40,181 bases of DNA from Candidatus Melainabacteria bacterium (GTDB lineage Bacteria; Cyanobacteriota; Vampirovibrionia; 2-02-FULL-35-15): assembly GCA_023250205.1 (NCBI GenBank), contig JAHFBE010000016.1, positions 1 through 40,181 of the forward strand, read 5' to 3'. Made by a program: the position numbers and the translations under genes. The notes beneath the pieces are model-generated. The model ran no database searches and had not been told where the DNA came from. It was given only the letters and a program-made list of their open reading frames with translations. Shown piece by piece: positions 26,342-35,731 of the stretch; position 1 is the first letter of the stretch; every line of letters begins with the position of its first letter.

Positions 26342-27774
26342 AATTGTGTCTTTTTAAAGTAAGGTTCTAATTCAGCCAATCGTTGCTTTGCTAAAGCAAA
26401 ATCTATAAATAAACCGCCACTGAATCTAACATTTTCTATTGATTCACATAAATATATAACTGCAGTTATCTCAGATGGCTCCGGGTCTAAAACAAACAAT
26501 TTCTGTTCTTCTTTCCTAGACATATAACCAATTTTTTCTGAGTATGAACAAAGAAGCTCAACTCTCTCCAAGAAACCACCACGTTTTAAATTTTCATATG
26601 CTCGTGGACTCAAACATAAACCTCTTGCCTGTTTAATACTAATTTCTCTTCCACTATGAGCTCCACTGCTTTCATCTACCAATACAGAGAAAGAGGAAAT
26701 CTTTTGAATAATATTCTTATCCACTACATTCTTTAAAGAGTCAAGTGAATTTTGCAAAGTTTCTCTTGCTGCATTATATGCTGCTTCTTCCTTAGAATAT
26801 ACTGGCCTTGCTCGATGCATTGAAACCACCTGGCTATGCTCATCATATTTGTCACAATACTTTGATAATTCAAATTCAAACTCTTGCTCATCCTGAATAC
26901 CCCAGGCATTTTGAAGATCATCTCTTCTCACGGAATAGTTTTTATATGCCGTTACAATACCACCGCTTAGAACTCCTTCTTTCCTCTCTCCTCTTACAAG
27001 TCTCAAGATGTTTTCAAGTAAAAAAATAAAGCTCTTAAACGTATCATATCTTTGTCGTCCAATAAGTAATGCCTTTTCTTTATTCATAGCGCTTGTTTGA
27101 GATTTTAATTGTAAATTAGCACTAGCTGCCATAGCTGCTTGAACTATTGCTTCTCTACGAACCTGTCCTAGTTCACTTCTTAACTGCCGAACCTCTTCTT
27201 CAGAAGTAAGTCTCAATTTACCAAATTGATTTTCATAATCAAAAGTCTCAACATCTGCTCTGGTGTAAGGAGTGAAATGATTCATTGGCTCTAAGAATCT
27301 ACCACCTGACATACTTTCAAACAACTCAGAATATGCTTCTTCATTAACTGGGTCAATAGAAGAGTCAGGGAAATGAAATTCAATATATTCACTTTCAGTG
27401 CTTAGCCTAAATTCATTTTCAGAATTTGGGAGGATTGTGGAAATTCTTGGGGCTCTACCAACTAAAGCAATTTTATCTGCATAAAGAATGGATATATTAT
27501 ATTTATCAGAGAATTTTTCTTTAAGAACAGGAAGCATATATTGTAACTGTGGAGGCAATGTATTTAAGTTAGGTCCATAAATATCAATGGAAGCACCATG
27601 CAGACTAAGCACAGTAACTTGAACATCAGGATGAGTTGCAAAAGGTGGTTTTGGTGAGACATGATTTACTGTCAAATCTTGTTCTTTACCGTTTCCATCA
27701 GCACGTGAAGAATCATATATAACAGTAGTTAAACTACCTACTTGTGGCACTATTCTATTAGCCGCAGTTGACAT
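26338..27774 (-). CDS. Large protein of unknown function
   Basis: 478 residues, not recognised. No signal peptide or membrane helix. The first 170 residues are mixed alpha/beta (VQVTVLSLHGASIDIYG; YNISILYADKIALVGRAP). Residues about 188-245 are strongly helical and charged (SEEEVRQLRSELGQVRREA) and probably a coiled coil. The C-terminal 230 residues are mostly helical. The N-terminal HGASIDIYGPN stretch is a possible functional motif but I know no family for it. The gene overlaps the DAHP synthase by 4 bp at the stops. No Shine-Dalgarno; TAAAAT lies 7 nt upstream of the ATG. Confidence 0.8.
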   Translation of the reverse strand: MSTAANRIVPQVGSLTTVIYDSSRADGNGKEQDLTVNHVSPKPPFATHPDVQVTVLSLHGASIDIYGPNLNTLPPQLQYMLPVLKEKFSDKYNISILYADKIALVGRAPRISTILPNSENEFRLSTESEYIEFHFPDSSIDPVNEEAYSELFESMSGGRFLEPMNHFTPYTRADVETFDYENQFGKLRLTSEEEVRQLRSELGQVRREAIVQAAMAASANLQLKSQTSAMNKEKALLIGRQRYDTFKSFIFLLENILRLVRGERKEGVLSGGIVTAYKNYSVRRDDLQNAWGIQDEQEFEFELSKYCDKYDEHSQVVSMHRARPVYSKEEAAYNAARETLQNSLDSLKNVVDKNIIQKISSFSVLVDESSGAHSGREISIKQARGLCLSPRAYENLKRGGFLERVELLCSYSEKIGYMSRKEEQKLFVLDPEPSEITAVIYLCESIENVRFSGGLFIDFALAKQRLAELEPYFKKTQF

Positions 27775-27781
27775 ACTAGAA

Positions 27782-27787
27782 ATTTTA
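27782..27787 (-). promoter_or_regulatory. Putative -10 hexamer (TAAAAT) for the gene at 27774
   Basis: TAAAAT on the minus strand ends 7 nt before the ATG at 27774. There is no Shine-Dalgarno in the intervening bases. Confidence 0.3.
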
Positions 27788-27906
27788 TATCCTTTTACAA
27801 AATAAGATACTTAAAATAAAATAAAATGTTAAAGCATCTTCAGCAATAACTAAAGTTAATCATATATGATGCTGGGTTAAGGCTTATGTAATACTGATTT
27901 ATTCGC

Positions 27907-29751
27907 TTATTCTTTAATCGGTGTTATTCCAGCAGCTTCAAAAAATTTTGTTCTATCTGCATCAAATTCAAGTTTTACATCGTACTTTCCAAGTGGTAAA
28001 TATGAGAAGTTAAAAAAGTTTGTTAAAGCAGTCTCATCTTTAGTTTTTAAGTCTGAATAAATTATTTCAAGTGTTTCATTGCTTATAAGATTAATTGACA
28101 TTGCAAATGAAACATTTGCTCTATAACCGCTCTGAATAACAGGACGTAAATCTGGTGGAAGTAAAAACCCAGACAAATTACCTTGTTTTGTAAAAGACTT
28201 ATTATTAAGCAGATTTGATGCTTTTTCAATATCTATCATAAAAGGTCCTGTTTGAGATTTAAAATCTATATTTAAAAAATCTTTTGAAATAATAAGATCT
28301 GCTTTTGACTTATTATTAATAACATCAATGGGTTTACCATTATCATCTACGCTTGGAGCGATAAATTTTTCAACAAAGACATATCCCGTGTTAGCCGTTA
28401 AATTAGGTAATGTATCAGGTACATATGACGATATTATTAAATTATCTACAGAGTCTACTTGTAATTGTTGATTTAAATTATCCATTGATTCTGGCTCCGC
28501 AAGATTATCAATTACGATATTATTTTTTGCTGAAACAATAAAGCTACTTGCAGAATTTTCAGATCCAGACAAAGTAAGGTTTTCTAAAGATATGTTAAAG
28601 CTTGTATTCCCAAGAGTTAACGTAATAATAGGATCCAAGCTATCTACAGTAAAAGTGAAAGAATGATCATTTAAGATCTTGTTTATTTCAATTGGATTAT
28701 TCAAAGTAAAAATGTTCTTTTTATTAATTTTCTTCGCAACAGTTATAACCTGACCAAGATTGACATTAAATTTTGATCCATAGTTTACAAAGAATAATTT
28801 TTGAGCTGATGATTTATCTATTTTAACGGGGGCATCTTCTGACTTTATATCTTCTGCATATTCAAAGATATAAGAATGAGAGAGATTTTGAAATCCATTA
28901 TGTAAGAATGAAAAAACTATATTTGACATTGTACTAGGAGCGAAAACATTCGTAAAAGAGTCCTTAAAGGAAATTAGAGAATTAACACTGCTGTCTACGT
29001 GAGAACAACTTTGAATGGTTAACTTACTTGCATTTTTCTTTCTACCAACAAAACAAAGTTCACCTGCAGTCAATAAGTTTGAAACATTGACAGGAGATCT
29101 TGTAAAGCCAATCCCAGAATCAAGAATCCTGTTCTGTAAAATATTTACATTAGTAAAGTCTTCAGGTTGAATTAACTCTGTATTTTCAGGTAGAACTAAA
29201 TCTAGTGAATAAGAATCAATCGGATTTCTTAAATTAATTTTAAAGCTAGTATCTCCAGCTATCATAATTCTTTCATAGAGCTTGAAGAGCTCAGAACTCG
29301 GACAAATAGTGGAAGATGGGGCAAGACTAAAAATATTAATCAGCTCATCACAGTTAGGAACAATCTCCTGGTAGATAGAATATGTTTCATCTGGACTAAC
29401 TAAAGCAAACAAAGTACCATTAATAAAATCATATAATTTAACTTCTGTTCCATCATTAGAAAAGACTCTTAGTTTCGTGTTTTCATTCTTTATTTTGGGG
29501 GATGGTGTTAAATGCAATATGAGACCCGTTTTATCGAGAACAAAATTTTGACTTGTCCCTACAGAATTCGAATCAAGAATAAATTCAAATTCTTTGCTAA
29601 GTGCTCTACCAGCAATTGGAAGACCAGTAAATTCTGGTGGTAATGTTTGTTTAACTTGAGAGTAAGCTGAAATAGGAAAAAACAATATCAACGAAGATAA
29701 AACAAATCCTAAGACAAGGTTAAAGATTGGTAAAGTAAACATATAAGACAT
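27907..29751 (-). CDS. Secreted beta-rich protein of unknown function
   Basis: 614 residues, not recognised. An N-terminal hydrophobic segment (about 8-30) followed by SAYSQ is a signal peptide. The mature protein is rich in Ser/Asn/Thr/Leu with alternating strands throughout (FEFILDSNSVG, SFKINLRNPID, HSFTFTVDSLDPIITLTL), which suggests several beta-sandwich or beta-helix domains of a surface or periplasmic protein. Only a few cysteines are present. The C-terminal 150 residues (DLRPVIQSGYRANVSFAMSI onward) could be a separate domain. The gene follows dnaK on the same strand with a 48-bp gap, and could be read through from it. Confidence 0.82.
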   Translation of the reverse strand: MSYMFTLPIFNLVLGFVLSSLILFFPISAYSQVKQTLPPEFTGLPIAGRALSKEFEFILDSNSVGTSQNFVLDKTGLILHLTPSPKIKNENTKLRVFSNDGTEVKLYDFINGTLFALVSPDETYSIYQEIVPNCDELINIFSLAPSSTICPSSELFKLYERIMIAGDTSFKINLRNPIDSYSLDLVLPENTELIQPEDFTNVNILQNRILDSGIGFTRSPVNVSNLLTAGELCFVGRKKNASKLTIQSCSHVDSSVNSLISFKDSFTNVFAPSTMSNIVFSFLHNGFQNLSHSYIFEYAEDIKSEDAPVKIDKSSAQKLFFVNYGSKFNVNLGQVITVAKKINKKNIFTLNNPIEINKILNDHSFTFTVDSLDPIITLTLGNTSFNISLENLTLSGSENSASSFIVSAKNNIVIDNLAEPESMDNLNQQLQVDSVDNLIISSYVPDTLPNLTANTGYVFVEKFIAPSVDDNGKPIDVINNKSKADLIISKDFLNIDFKSQTGPFMIDIEKASNLLNNKSFTKQGNLSGFLLPPDLRPVIQSGYRANVSFAMSINLISNETLEIIYSDLKTKDETALTNFFNFSYLPLGKYDVKLEFDADRTKFFEAAGITPIKE

Positions 29752-29799
29752 AGTACTTATATACCCATGTTACATGTAATTAAATTGCCTATAAACCAA

Positions 29800-31731
29800 T
29801 TAATTACTAGGCTTAAACTCAGCATCAATAACATCATCATCTGGACCTGATGATGATGCCTTTTTAGCACCCACTGGTTCTTGTTCAGAAGTTGAGTTAC
29901 CAACATCACTACTTTGCTGACTTGATTGTGCTGTTTTTGTAGAAAGAGTATATGCTGCTTCTTGCAGATCTTTAGTTAAAGTTTTGATTTTATTAATATC
30001 TGCTTTGTCTTTTATTGCTTGCCTTAGATCAGATAATAACTGTTCAACTTTAGCTTTTTCTGTTTGAGGAACATTTTCTTTGAGTTCAGACAATTGTCTT
30101 TCAACACTGTATACAAGGCTGTCTGCCTTATTTCGTTCTTCTACTTCTTCTTTTCGTTTTTGATCATCGGAAGAATGTGATTCCGCAGCTTTTACCATTT
30201 TATCAATTTCATCTTTAGATAAATTGGTAGATGCTGTAATAGTAATTTTTTGCTCTTTTGAAGTAGCTTGATCTTTTGCAGTAACACTTAAAATACCATT
30301 AGCATCAATATCAAATATAACTTCAATCTTTGGAATACCTCTTGGAGAGGACGATATTCCTTCAAGGTGAAATTCTCCCAACAATTTATTATCTACTGCA
30401 ATTGGTCTTTCCCCTTGATAAACTTTTATATCAACTCTTGTCTGATTGTCATCAGCAGTACTAAACACTTCAGATTTTCTTGTAGGAATAGTAGTATTTC
30501 TCTCAATTAATTTAGTAAACACTCCACCTAAAGTCTCAATCCCCAAACTTAACGGTGTAACATCTAATAAAACGACATCTTTAACTTCACCAGCTAATAC
30601 TCCAGCTTGAATTGCAGCTCCTACTGCAACTACCTCATCAGGATTAACTCCCTGATTTGGTTCTTTCCCTGTTAATTCTTTTACAAGTTTCACAACAGCA
30701 GGAATTCTTGTTGAGCCACCAACTAAAACAACCTCATCTATTTTTCCTGTAGTTAACTTTGAATCATCAAGTGCCCTTTTAACCGGTCCCTTTACTCTTT
30801 CAAAAAGATCATGACATAGATCTTCAAATTTAGCTCTGGAAAATTTCATTTCAAGATGCTTAGGTCCATTTTGATCCGCTGTTATAAATGGAAGACTAAT
30901 GGTTGTTTCCATTAGAGTTGAAAGTTCAATTTTTGCTTTTTCACTAGCCTCTGTTAATCTTTGAAGGGCTTGTCTGTCTTTCCTTAAATCAATCCCTTCC
31001 AGTTTATTAAACTCATCTGCTACCCAATTAACAATTTTTTGATCAAAATCATCTCCACCCAATCTTGAATCACCACTAGTTGATTTAACCTCAAATACAC
31101 CATCTCCAACCTCAAGAATACTTACATCGAACGTACCACCACCAAGATCAAATACAAGTATAGTTTCATCCGCTTTTTTATCCAATCCATAAGCTAGCGC
31201 TGCTGCTGTTGGTTCATTTATAATTCTCAGAACATCAAGTCCAGCAATCGTACCAGCATCTTTTGTTGCTTGTCGCTGACTATCATTAAAATAAGCAGGT
31301 ACCGTTATTACTGCACTAGTTACCTTTTCTCCAATATATTTCTCAGCATCTTCTTTTAGTTTTCTTAGAGTCATTGCAGAAACTTCTTGCGGAGTAAAAT
31401 CTTTTCCGTCCACTTCTACAACAACTGCGTTATCTTTTCCTTTTTTGGTCTTATATGAAACATATTTTCTTTCATGTTCAGTTTCGTCAAAAGTATGACC
31501 CATGAAGCGCTTAATACTAGATATTGTTCTTTCAGAATTTAATTCTCTCTGTCTTTTAGCAATTTGGCCTACAACACGCTCTCCTGTTTTTAAAAAACCT
31601 ACAACCGAAGGAGTCGTTCTATTACCTTCTGCGTTAGGGATTACAGTTGCATTTCCACCTTCCATTACTGCAACTACAGAATTTGTCGTTCCTAAATCAA
31701 TCCCAACAACTTTACCTTTTCTTTGGTTCAT
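29800..31731 (-). CDS. dnaK: Chaperone DnaK (Hsp70)
   Basis: The ATP-dependent cytoplasmic Hsp70. 643 residues, full length. The nucleotide-binding domain starts [17 protein letters not shown] and includes [41 protein letters not shown] and [10 protein letters not shown]. The substrate-binding domain shows [14 protein letters not shown] and [15 protein letters not shown]. The helical lid and a C-terminal tail ending [13 protein letters not shown], the conserved EEVD-like DnaK end, are intact. AAGGAG stands 6 nt upstream of the ATG. No grpE, dnaJ or hrcA is adjacent, and I found no CIRCE (TTAGCACTC-N9-GAGTGCTAA) in the upstream region, so heat-shock control is not visible here. Confidence 0.99.
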   Translation of the reverse strand: MNQRKGKVVGIDLGTTNSVVAVMEGGNATVIPNAEGNRTTPSVVGFLKTGERVVGQIAKRQRELNSERTISSIKRFMGHTFDETEHERKYVSYKTKKGKDNAVVVEVDGKDFTPQEVSAMTLRKLKEDAEKYIGEKVTSAVITVPAYFNDSQRQATKDAGTIAGLDVLRIINEPTAAALAYGLDKKADETILVFDLGGGTFDVSILEVGDGVFEVKSTSGDSRLGGDDFDQKIVNWVADEFNKLEGIDLRKDRQALQRLTEASEKAKIELSTLMETTISLPFITADQNGPKHLEMKFSRAKFEDLCHDLFERVKGPVKRALDDSKLTTGKIDEVVLVGGSTRIPAVVKLVKELTGKEPNQGVNPDEVVAVGAAIQAGVLAGEVKDVVLLDVTPLSLGIETLGGVFTKLIERNTTIPTRKSEVFSTADDNQTRVDIKVYQGERPIAVDNKLLGEFHLEGISSSPRGIPKIEVIFDIDANGILSVTAKDQATSKEQKITITASTNLSKDEIDKMVKAAESHSSDDQKRKEEVEERNKADSLVYSVERQLSELKENVPQTEKAKVEQLLSDLRQAIKDKADINKIKTLTKDLQEAAYTLSTKTAQSSQQSSDVGNSTSEQEPVGAKKASSSGPDDDVIDAEFKPSN

Positions 31732-32229
31732 CTCTAACTCCTTTTATACAATCTATATTAGTTATAGAATAAAATCTGATATTTATCGCAACTATTCATG
31801 TTCTTTTAATTTTTTTTGTTTGATATTCATGACTTTTTCATATTTTTATACCATAATAGTTATTACCATTTCTTAATTATCAAGAAAAACGGTTTTTATA
31901 TACTAGTTTATAGAGAAATAAGTTGTATTACAAAAGCTATTTTAACTCAATTAACCACTTAGTTTTGATCTCAATAAAGCTTACTAACTATAAGAGTAAA
32001 AGTAAATTGTTGCATAAAAAAAGACTTTTACTATATCAATAAAACCAAAACTAAAATTTATACCCAATAAATTATATATATAATAAAACAGCTTACTAAG
32101 AATCTTTTTCAACAAATAAGCAGAATGACTTATATAGTTTATGCTTGTAAAGTTAAATAAAACCTATTAGTCAGACTTCATTATCCAAGAGTTTGGTGGG
32201 TGCTAAATAAAAACGCAGGAGAAGAAAAG
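31732..32229. other. Long AT-rich intergenic region between divergent dnaK and ferredoxin
   Basis: About 500 bp without a convincing gene. It must hold promoters for dnaK and ferredoxin. AGTAAAAGT (31995-32003) and ACTTTTACT (32024-32032) form a 9-bp inverted repeat with a 20-nt loop. No RNA family is recognised. Confidence 0.6.
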
Positions 32230-32454
32230 ATGTCATATACAATAGTTAGCGATATTTGTGAAGGAAAAGCTGATTGTATACCAGTTTGTCCAGTCGACTG
32301 TATACATTGGGCAGAAGGAAAAGCAAATGCAAAAGGAACCAAATATCCATCAATTGATAATGAAACATGCATTGATTGTGGTGCTTGTCTAGCTGCCTGT
32401 CCCGTAGAAGGCGCTATTCTTGATGAGTGGAAACCTGAACTTCAAAAAGTATAA
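32230..32454 (+). CDS. Short 8-Cys bacterial-type ferredoxin (cyanobacterial-like)
   Basis: A 74-residue soluble electron carrier with eight cysteines: Cys10, 16, 20, 24, 47, 50, 53 and 57. The second half is a classic C-x2-C-x2-C-x3-CP. The first half is C-x5-C-x3-CP, lacking the usual C-x2-C-x2-C. By analogy with Azotobacter FdI, Cys20/47/50/53 would bind a [4Fe-4S] cluster, and Cys10/16/57 a [3Fe-4S] or atypical cluster. The words CEGKADC, CPVDCIH, CIDCGAC, CPVEGAI and the ending PELQK match, from memory, a short ferredoxin widespread in Cyanobacteria. I start it at the ATG at 32230, 8 nt after AGGAG at 32217-32221; an upstream ATG at 32200 lacks a site. A terminator follows. Confidence 0.93.
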   Translation: MSYTIVSDICEGKADCIPVCPVDCIHWAEGKANAKGTKYPSIDNETCIDCGACLAACPVEGAILDEWKPELQKV

Positions 32455-32471
32455 AGTTTATACAGAGTAAT

Positions 32472-32510
32472 AAAAAAAAGACCGGCATATTATGTGTAGG
32501 TCTTTTTTTT
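32472..32510 (+). terminator. Rho-independent terminator after ferredoxin
   Basis: AAAAAAAAGACC (32472-32483) pairs perfectly with GGTCTTTTTTTT (32499-32510) around a 15-nt loop, with a U-tract on the 3' arm. It lies 18 bp after the ferredoxin stop. Confidence 0.8.
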
Positions 32511-32631
32511 ATGGGGGATAAACCTAAGATTTATTACAAGGTAAACTTAAAAACAATACTTTATTAAATAGTTTTCATTTATGTTGTGCTAAAAAAAGAA
32601 ATAATGGGGATAACTATCTAGGGTAATTCAA

Positions 32632-34638
32632 ATGAAAGAATCACTGGAAATATTAGGAGTCAAGTCTTCTGGTTTAGAAGATATAAAGAAGATTGGATTA
32701 CAAAAAAAAAATGACGAGAATATTCTGAGTGAAATTGAGCATATTACCGACCCGGAAGAAAAAGAAAAATATTTAAAACAGATTCTGGACAAAAAGCCAC
32801 ATGGATTTGTAAAGTTAAAACTTCTTTTAGCAGAAAGGGTTAAAGACAAAGATTTAAAGAAAGCCTTTGAGTTGATAATGTCTGCAAGTCTATCTGCACC
32901 AACTGAAATAAAATGCTATCTATTATTAGCAAAAGTTGCCAGTGAAAATAAAGCCTGGACTATAGCAAAAAATGCTTGTGAAATCATTAAATGGCTCTGT
33001 AGTGTAGAAAAGAATACTCCTCAAGAGATACTTGTTGAGACAGAAGATTTGGCAGCTCAAATTAATGAGAAAATAGCCAGCAAAGAATACGATAGCTCTC
33101 AAAACAACTTCTGGATAAGTAAAAATCCAGACAAATTTTGGATACTAGAAAAACTTTATTTCCAATCAAAAATTAAAGACTTAAAAGAACTATGCTATAA
33201 ACTCTTAGAGTTGTTTCCTGAGAATACAAGAAGCTATGAAGTTGTATATAAAACATTTGTATTAATCGACGATAAAGAAGCCTTTGACAGATTCAAAGAC
33301 TATATAGAAAGAAATTTGGTAAATGACCAAATCAACAGAAATTTATTTCTTGGAATGATACAGTACAATTTTTTAAATTTCTCAGAATCACTAAATTATT
33401 TAAAAGCAGCTTTAAAAAGCAACCCTTTAGATTCAAAGATTCTTTTTTATATTGCATTAAATCATCTTATGACTAATAATGTAAAAGAATTTGTAAGAAC
33501 AAGTGAAATGATTCTACCTGAGTCTGAAGCAATGTTTATTGCTTTGTATTTTATATTTTCAGCAGCAACAAATACACAACTAGACAAAATTGAATTTCCC
33601 AACCACAAAAACATTGCCAGAGAAGCTTCACTTATATTTGAAAAGCTTTTAAAATGTGGTCAAGCAAATGTTGTTACAACTATCGAAGAGCAGTTCAAGA
33701 AACTTGAATATAACCTTATATTACCCTGCTGGCAATTATATTTAGCAGAGATCTATATAAAGCACAATCTTTTAGATAAAGCCAAAAAAGTTCTAGAAGG
33801 CTGCAAGGACTCTGACATACACAGAATCAATGCCTGGATATATAGGCTAGAAGGAAACAATGATTTAGCAGAATCAGAGCTCAAAGAATACAGGCAATTA
33901 TGGAAACCAGAGAGTGAAACAGGTTTTTATTGTCAAATGGTTAATTTAAAACTTCCAGAGAAATCACCGGACAATGTTGAAGAAATATTTAAACATTTAA
34001 AAGATGGATACAAACAAATTAAAGAAATAATAAATCAATTAGAACTTGAATATGGCTTAAATGATTTTACTTGTATTGAAACTGGTTGTCAGGATTGTTG
34101 TAAAAGAACATTTCCACAACTAACCTATACAGAATATCTCTATATGAGACACTGGTTTGAGAAACAACCTGACGAATATAAAGAGAAAGTTACAAATGAC
34201 TCTGTCAAAATAGTTAACACTTATAAAGAGGAATTTAAAAAAGAACCTCCATTTATGGCTGGTGATGTAATGTTTAATCAACATTACCCTGTGGGATTTA
34301 CTTTTGACTGCCCTTACCTAGGAGACAATAAATGCAATGCTTATGATGCAAGACCTTTTGGCTGTCGTGGGTATGGTTATTCAAGTCACGATGGGATAAC
34401 TTTTAAAGGGTGTAATTTTTTCTATGAACAATTTAAAGCAGCTACCAAACTTCACCACATCAGAAAAGTAGTAAGCGCTGCCTCATTTTTTGACTATGCA
34501 AGACTTACCGACGAAGAGTTAATAGGCAAAAAAGTTATGGCACCAATCCCTGTTTGGTTTGCGCAAAGTCACGAAGAGACACTGAAGAAAGTAAAAGAAG
34601 CCATAGCTAATTCAGAAACAATGGCTTTATCTCCTTAA
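32632..34638 (+). CDS. TPR-repeat protein fused to a C-terminal YkgJ-type cysteine-cluster domain
   Basis: 668 residues, cytoplasmic by lack of a signal. The N-terminal 460 residues are helical repeats of TPR type (for example FLNFSESLNYLKAALKSNPL around 247-266 and LLDKAKKVLEGC). The C-terminal part (about 475-600) carries the YkgJ/UPF0153 cysteine pattern, thought to bind zinc or iron: Cys481, 486, 489 and 490 in CIETGCQDCC, then Cys560, Cys568, Cys578 in CPYLGDNKCNAYDARPFGCRGYGY, and Cys594. The domain's function is not established; some relatives are annotated as Fe-S or metal-binding. Its last 32 bp overlap aroB tail-to-tail. Confidence 0.85.
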   Translation: MKESLEILGVKSSGLEDIKKIGLQKKNDENILSEIEHITDPEEKEKYLKQILDKKPHGFVKLKLLLAERVKDKDLKKAFELIMSASLSAPTEIKCYLLLAKVASENKAWTIAKNACEIIKWLCSVEKNTPQEILVETEDLAAQINEKIASKEYDSSQNNFWISKNPDKFWILEKLYFQSKIKDLKELCYKLLELFPENTRSYEVVYKTFVLIDDKEAFDRFKDYIERNLVNDQINRNLFLGMIQYNFLNFSESLNYLKAALKSNPLDSKILFYIALNHLMTNNVKEFVRTSEMILPESEAMFIALYFIFSAATNTQLDKIEFPNHKNIAREASLIFEKLLKCGQANVVTTIEEQFKKLEYNLILPCWQLYLAEIYIKHNLLDKAKKVLEGCKDSDIHRINAWIYRLEGNNDLAESELKEYRQLWKPESETGFYCQMVNLKLPEKSPDNVEEIFKHLKDGYKQIKEIINQLELEYGLNDFTCIETGCQDCCKRTFPQLTYTEYLYMRHWFEKQPDEYKEKVTNDSVKIVNTYKEEFKKEPPFMAGDVMFNQHYPVGFTFDCPYLGDNKCNAYDARPFGCRGYGYSSHDGITFKGCNFFYEQFKAATKLHHIRKVVSAASFFDYARLTDEELIGKKVMAPIPVWFAQSHEETLKKVKEAIANSETMALSP

Positions 34639-35716
34639 TTTCAATTCCACTAACAATTTTAACTTTTCCAATCTTGTCAACAGGAAGGATAAATCTGAAT
34701 TTGCCATCTTTGTTTTTTTTATCAAGCAGCATAGATTTAATAATTTTATTTAAATTAAAAGGGCGCTCAAGCCTTGTAGGCAATCCATAATCAGAAATTA
34801 AAGAAATAATAGAAGTTACCTCTTTCTCTGAAATTAAATTTTGCCTATATGACAATTTACTTGCAAGGCACATTCCTATACTAACTGCCTCTCCATGAGT
34901 ATATTTTTTATAATCAAATGCCTGTTCTATTCCATGAGCAAAAGTATGTCCCAGATTTAATATTGCCCTTAAATTGGATTCTTTTTCATCTTTACTAACT
35001 ACCTGAGCTTTTACAAAAGCTGAGTAATCTATTATTTGAAAGAGGGCTTTTGTATTTAATTTCAGGATTTGATTTTTCTTCGTTTTTAAGAACTTAAAGA
35101 AACCACTCTTTGGAAATTTTGTTTTTGCAGTATGCTCAAGTAAGGCATATTTAATGACTTCACCCATGCCAACCAAGAACTCCCTCTTAGAAAGCGTGCT
35201 TAATACCCTTGGATCCATAATTACTATCTTGGGTTGATAAAAAGTACCAAGCAGATTTTTCCCTTCTTTTATATTAATCGAGGTTTTTCCACCAATTGCA
35301 GCATCTACCATCCCAAGCAATGTAGTAGGAATACAAATAAAATTAATCCCTCTATAATAAATCGAGGCAGCAAAACCCGTAAGATCACTAACCACCCCAC
35401 CACCAACAGCACAGAAAGAATCACTTCGTTCAAATTTGTTTTTAATAGCAAAATTTACTATTTTCAAAAGTGAGCTCAAATCCTTTTGCTCTTCTCCAGA
35501 TTTTAAGACTAAAACAAAGACTTTAAATCCAGCTTCAAATAAACTTTGTTTTACTTTTTGTATCCAAACAGAAGGAACTTTATCCTGAGTCACAATCAAT
35601 ATCTTCTTACCTATTTTTAACTCTTTAATATATTTACTGCATGAAGATAAGATATTTTCTTTTATAACAATGTTATAGCTTTTCTCTTTCAAATCTACTT
35701 TTATAATTTTTTCCAT
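34607..35716 (-). CDS. aroB: 3-dehydroquinate synthase
   Basis: The second shikimate-pathway step, cyclising DAHP to 3-dehydroquinate with NAD+ and a divalent metal. 369 residues, family length. Visible are GSGEEQKDLSS-like KSGEEQKDLSSLL, the glycine-rich AVGGGVVSDLTGFAASIYYRG, IPTTLLGMVDAAIGGKTSIN, GMGEVIKYALL, NLGHTFAHGIEQ (metal His) and THGEAVSIGM. The gene lies 15 bp after aroK on the same strand, a standard shikimate operon. Its 3' end runs 32 bp into the opposing TPR-YkgJ gene. Confidence 0.97.
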   Translation of the reverse strand: MEKIIKVDLKEKSYNIVIKENILSSCSKYIKELKIGKKILIVTQDKVPSVWIQKVKQSLFEAGFKVFVLVLKSGEEQKDLSSLLKIVNFAIKNKFERSDSFCAVGGGVVSDLTGFAASIYYRGINFICIPTTLLGMVDAAIGGKTSINIKEGKNLLGTFYQPKIVIMDPRVLSTLSKREFLVGMGEVIKYALLEHTAKTKFPKSGFFKFLKTKKNQILKLNTKALFQIIDYSAFVKAQVVSKDEKESNLRAILNLGHTFAHGIEQAFDYKKYTHGEAVSIGMCLASKLSYRQNLISEKEVTSIISLISDYGLPTRLERPFNLNKIIKSMLLDKKNKDGKFRFILPVDKIGKVKIVSGIEIKEIKPLFLN

Positions 35717-35731
35717 AACAATACGTACCTA

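Noticed and set aside
31502-31876. Plus-strand frame of 124 codons over the dnaK start
   Set aside because: It lies antisense to the conserved dnaK N-terminus and has no family features; a shadow of dnaK.
31732-32229. CIRCE/HrcA operator upstream of dnaK
   Set aside because: No TTAGCACTC-N9-GAGTGCTAA or close variant found.
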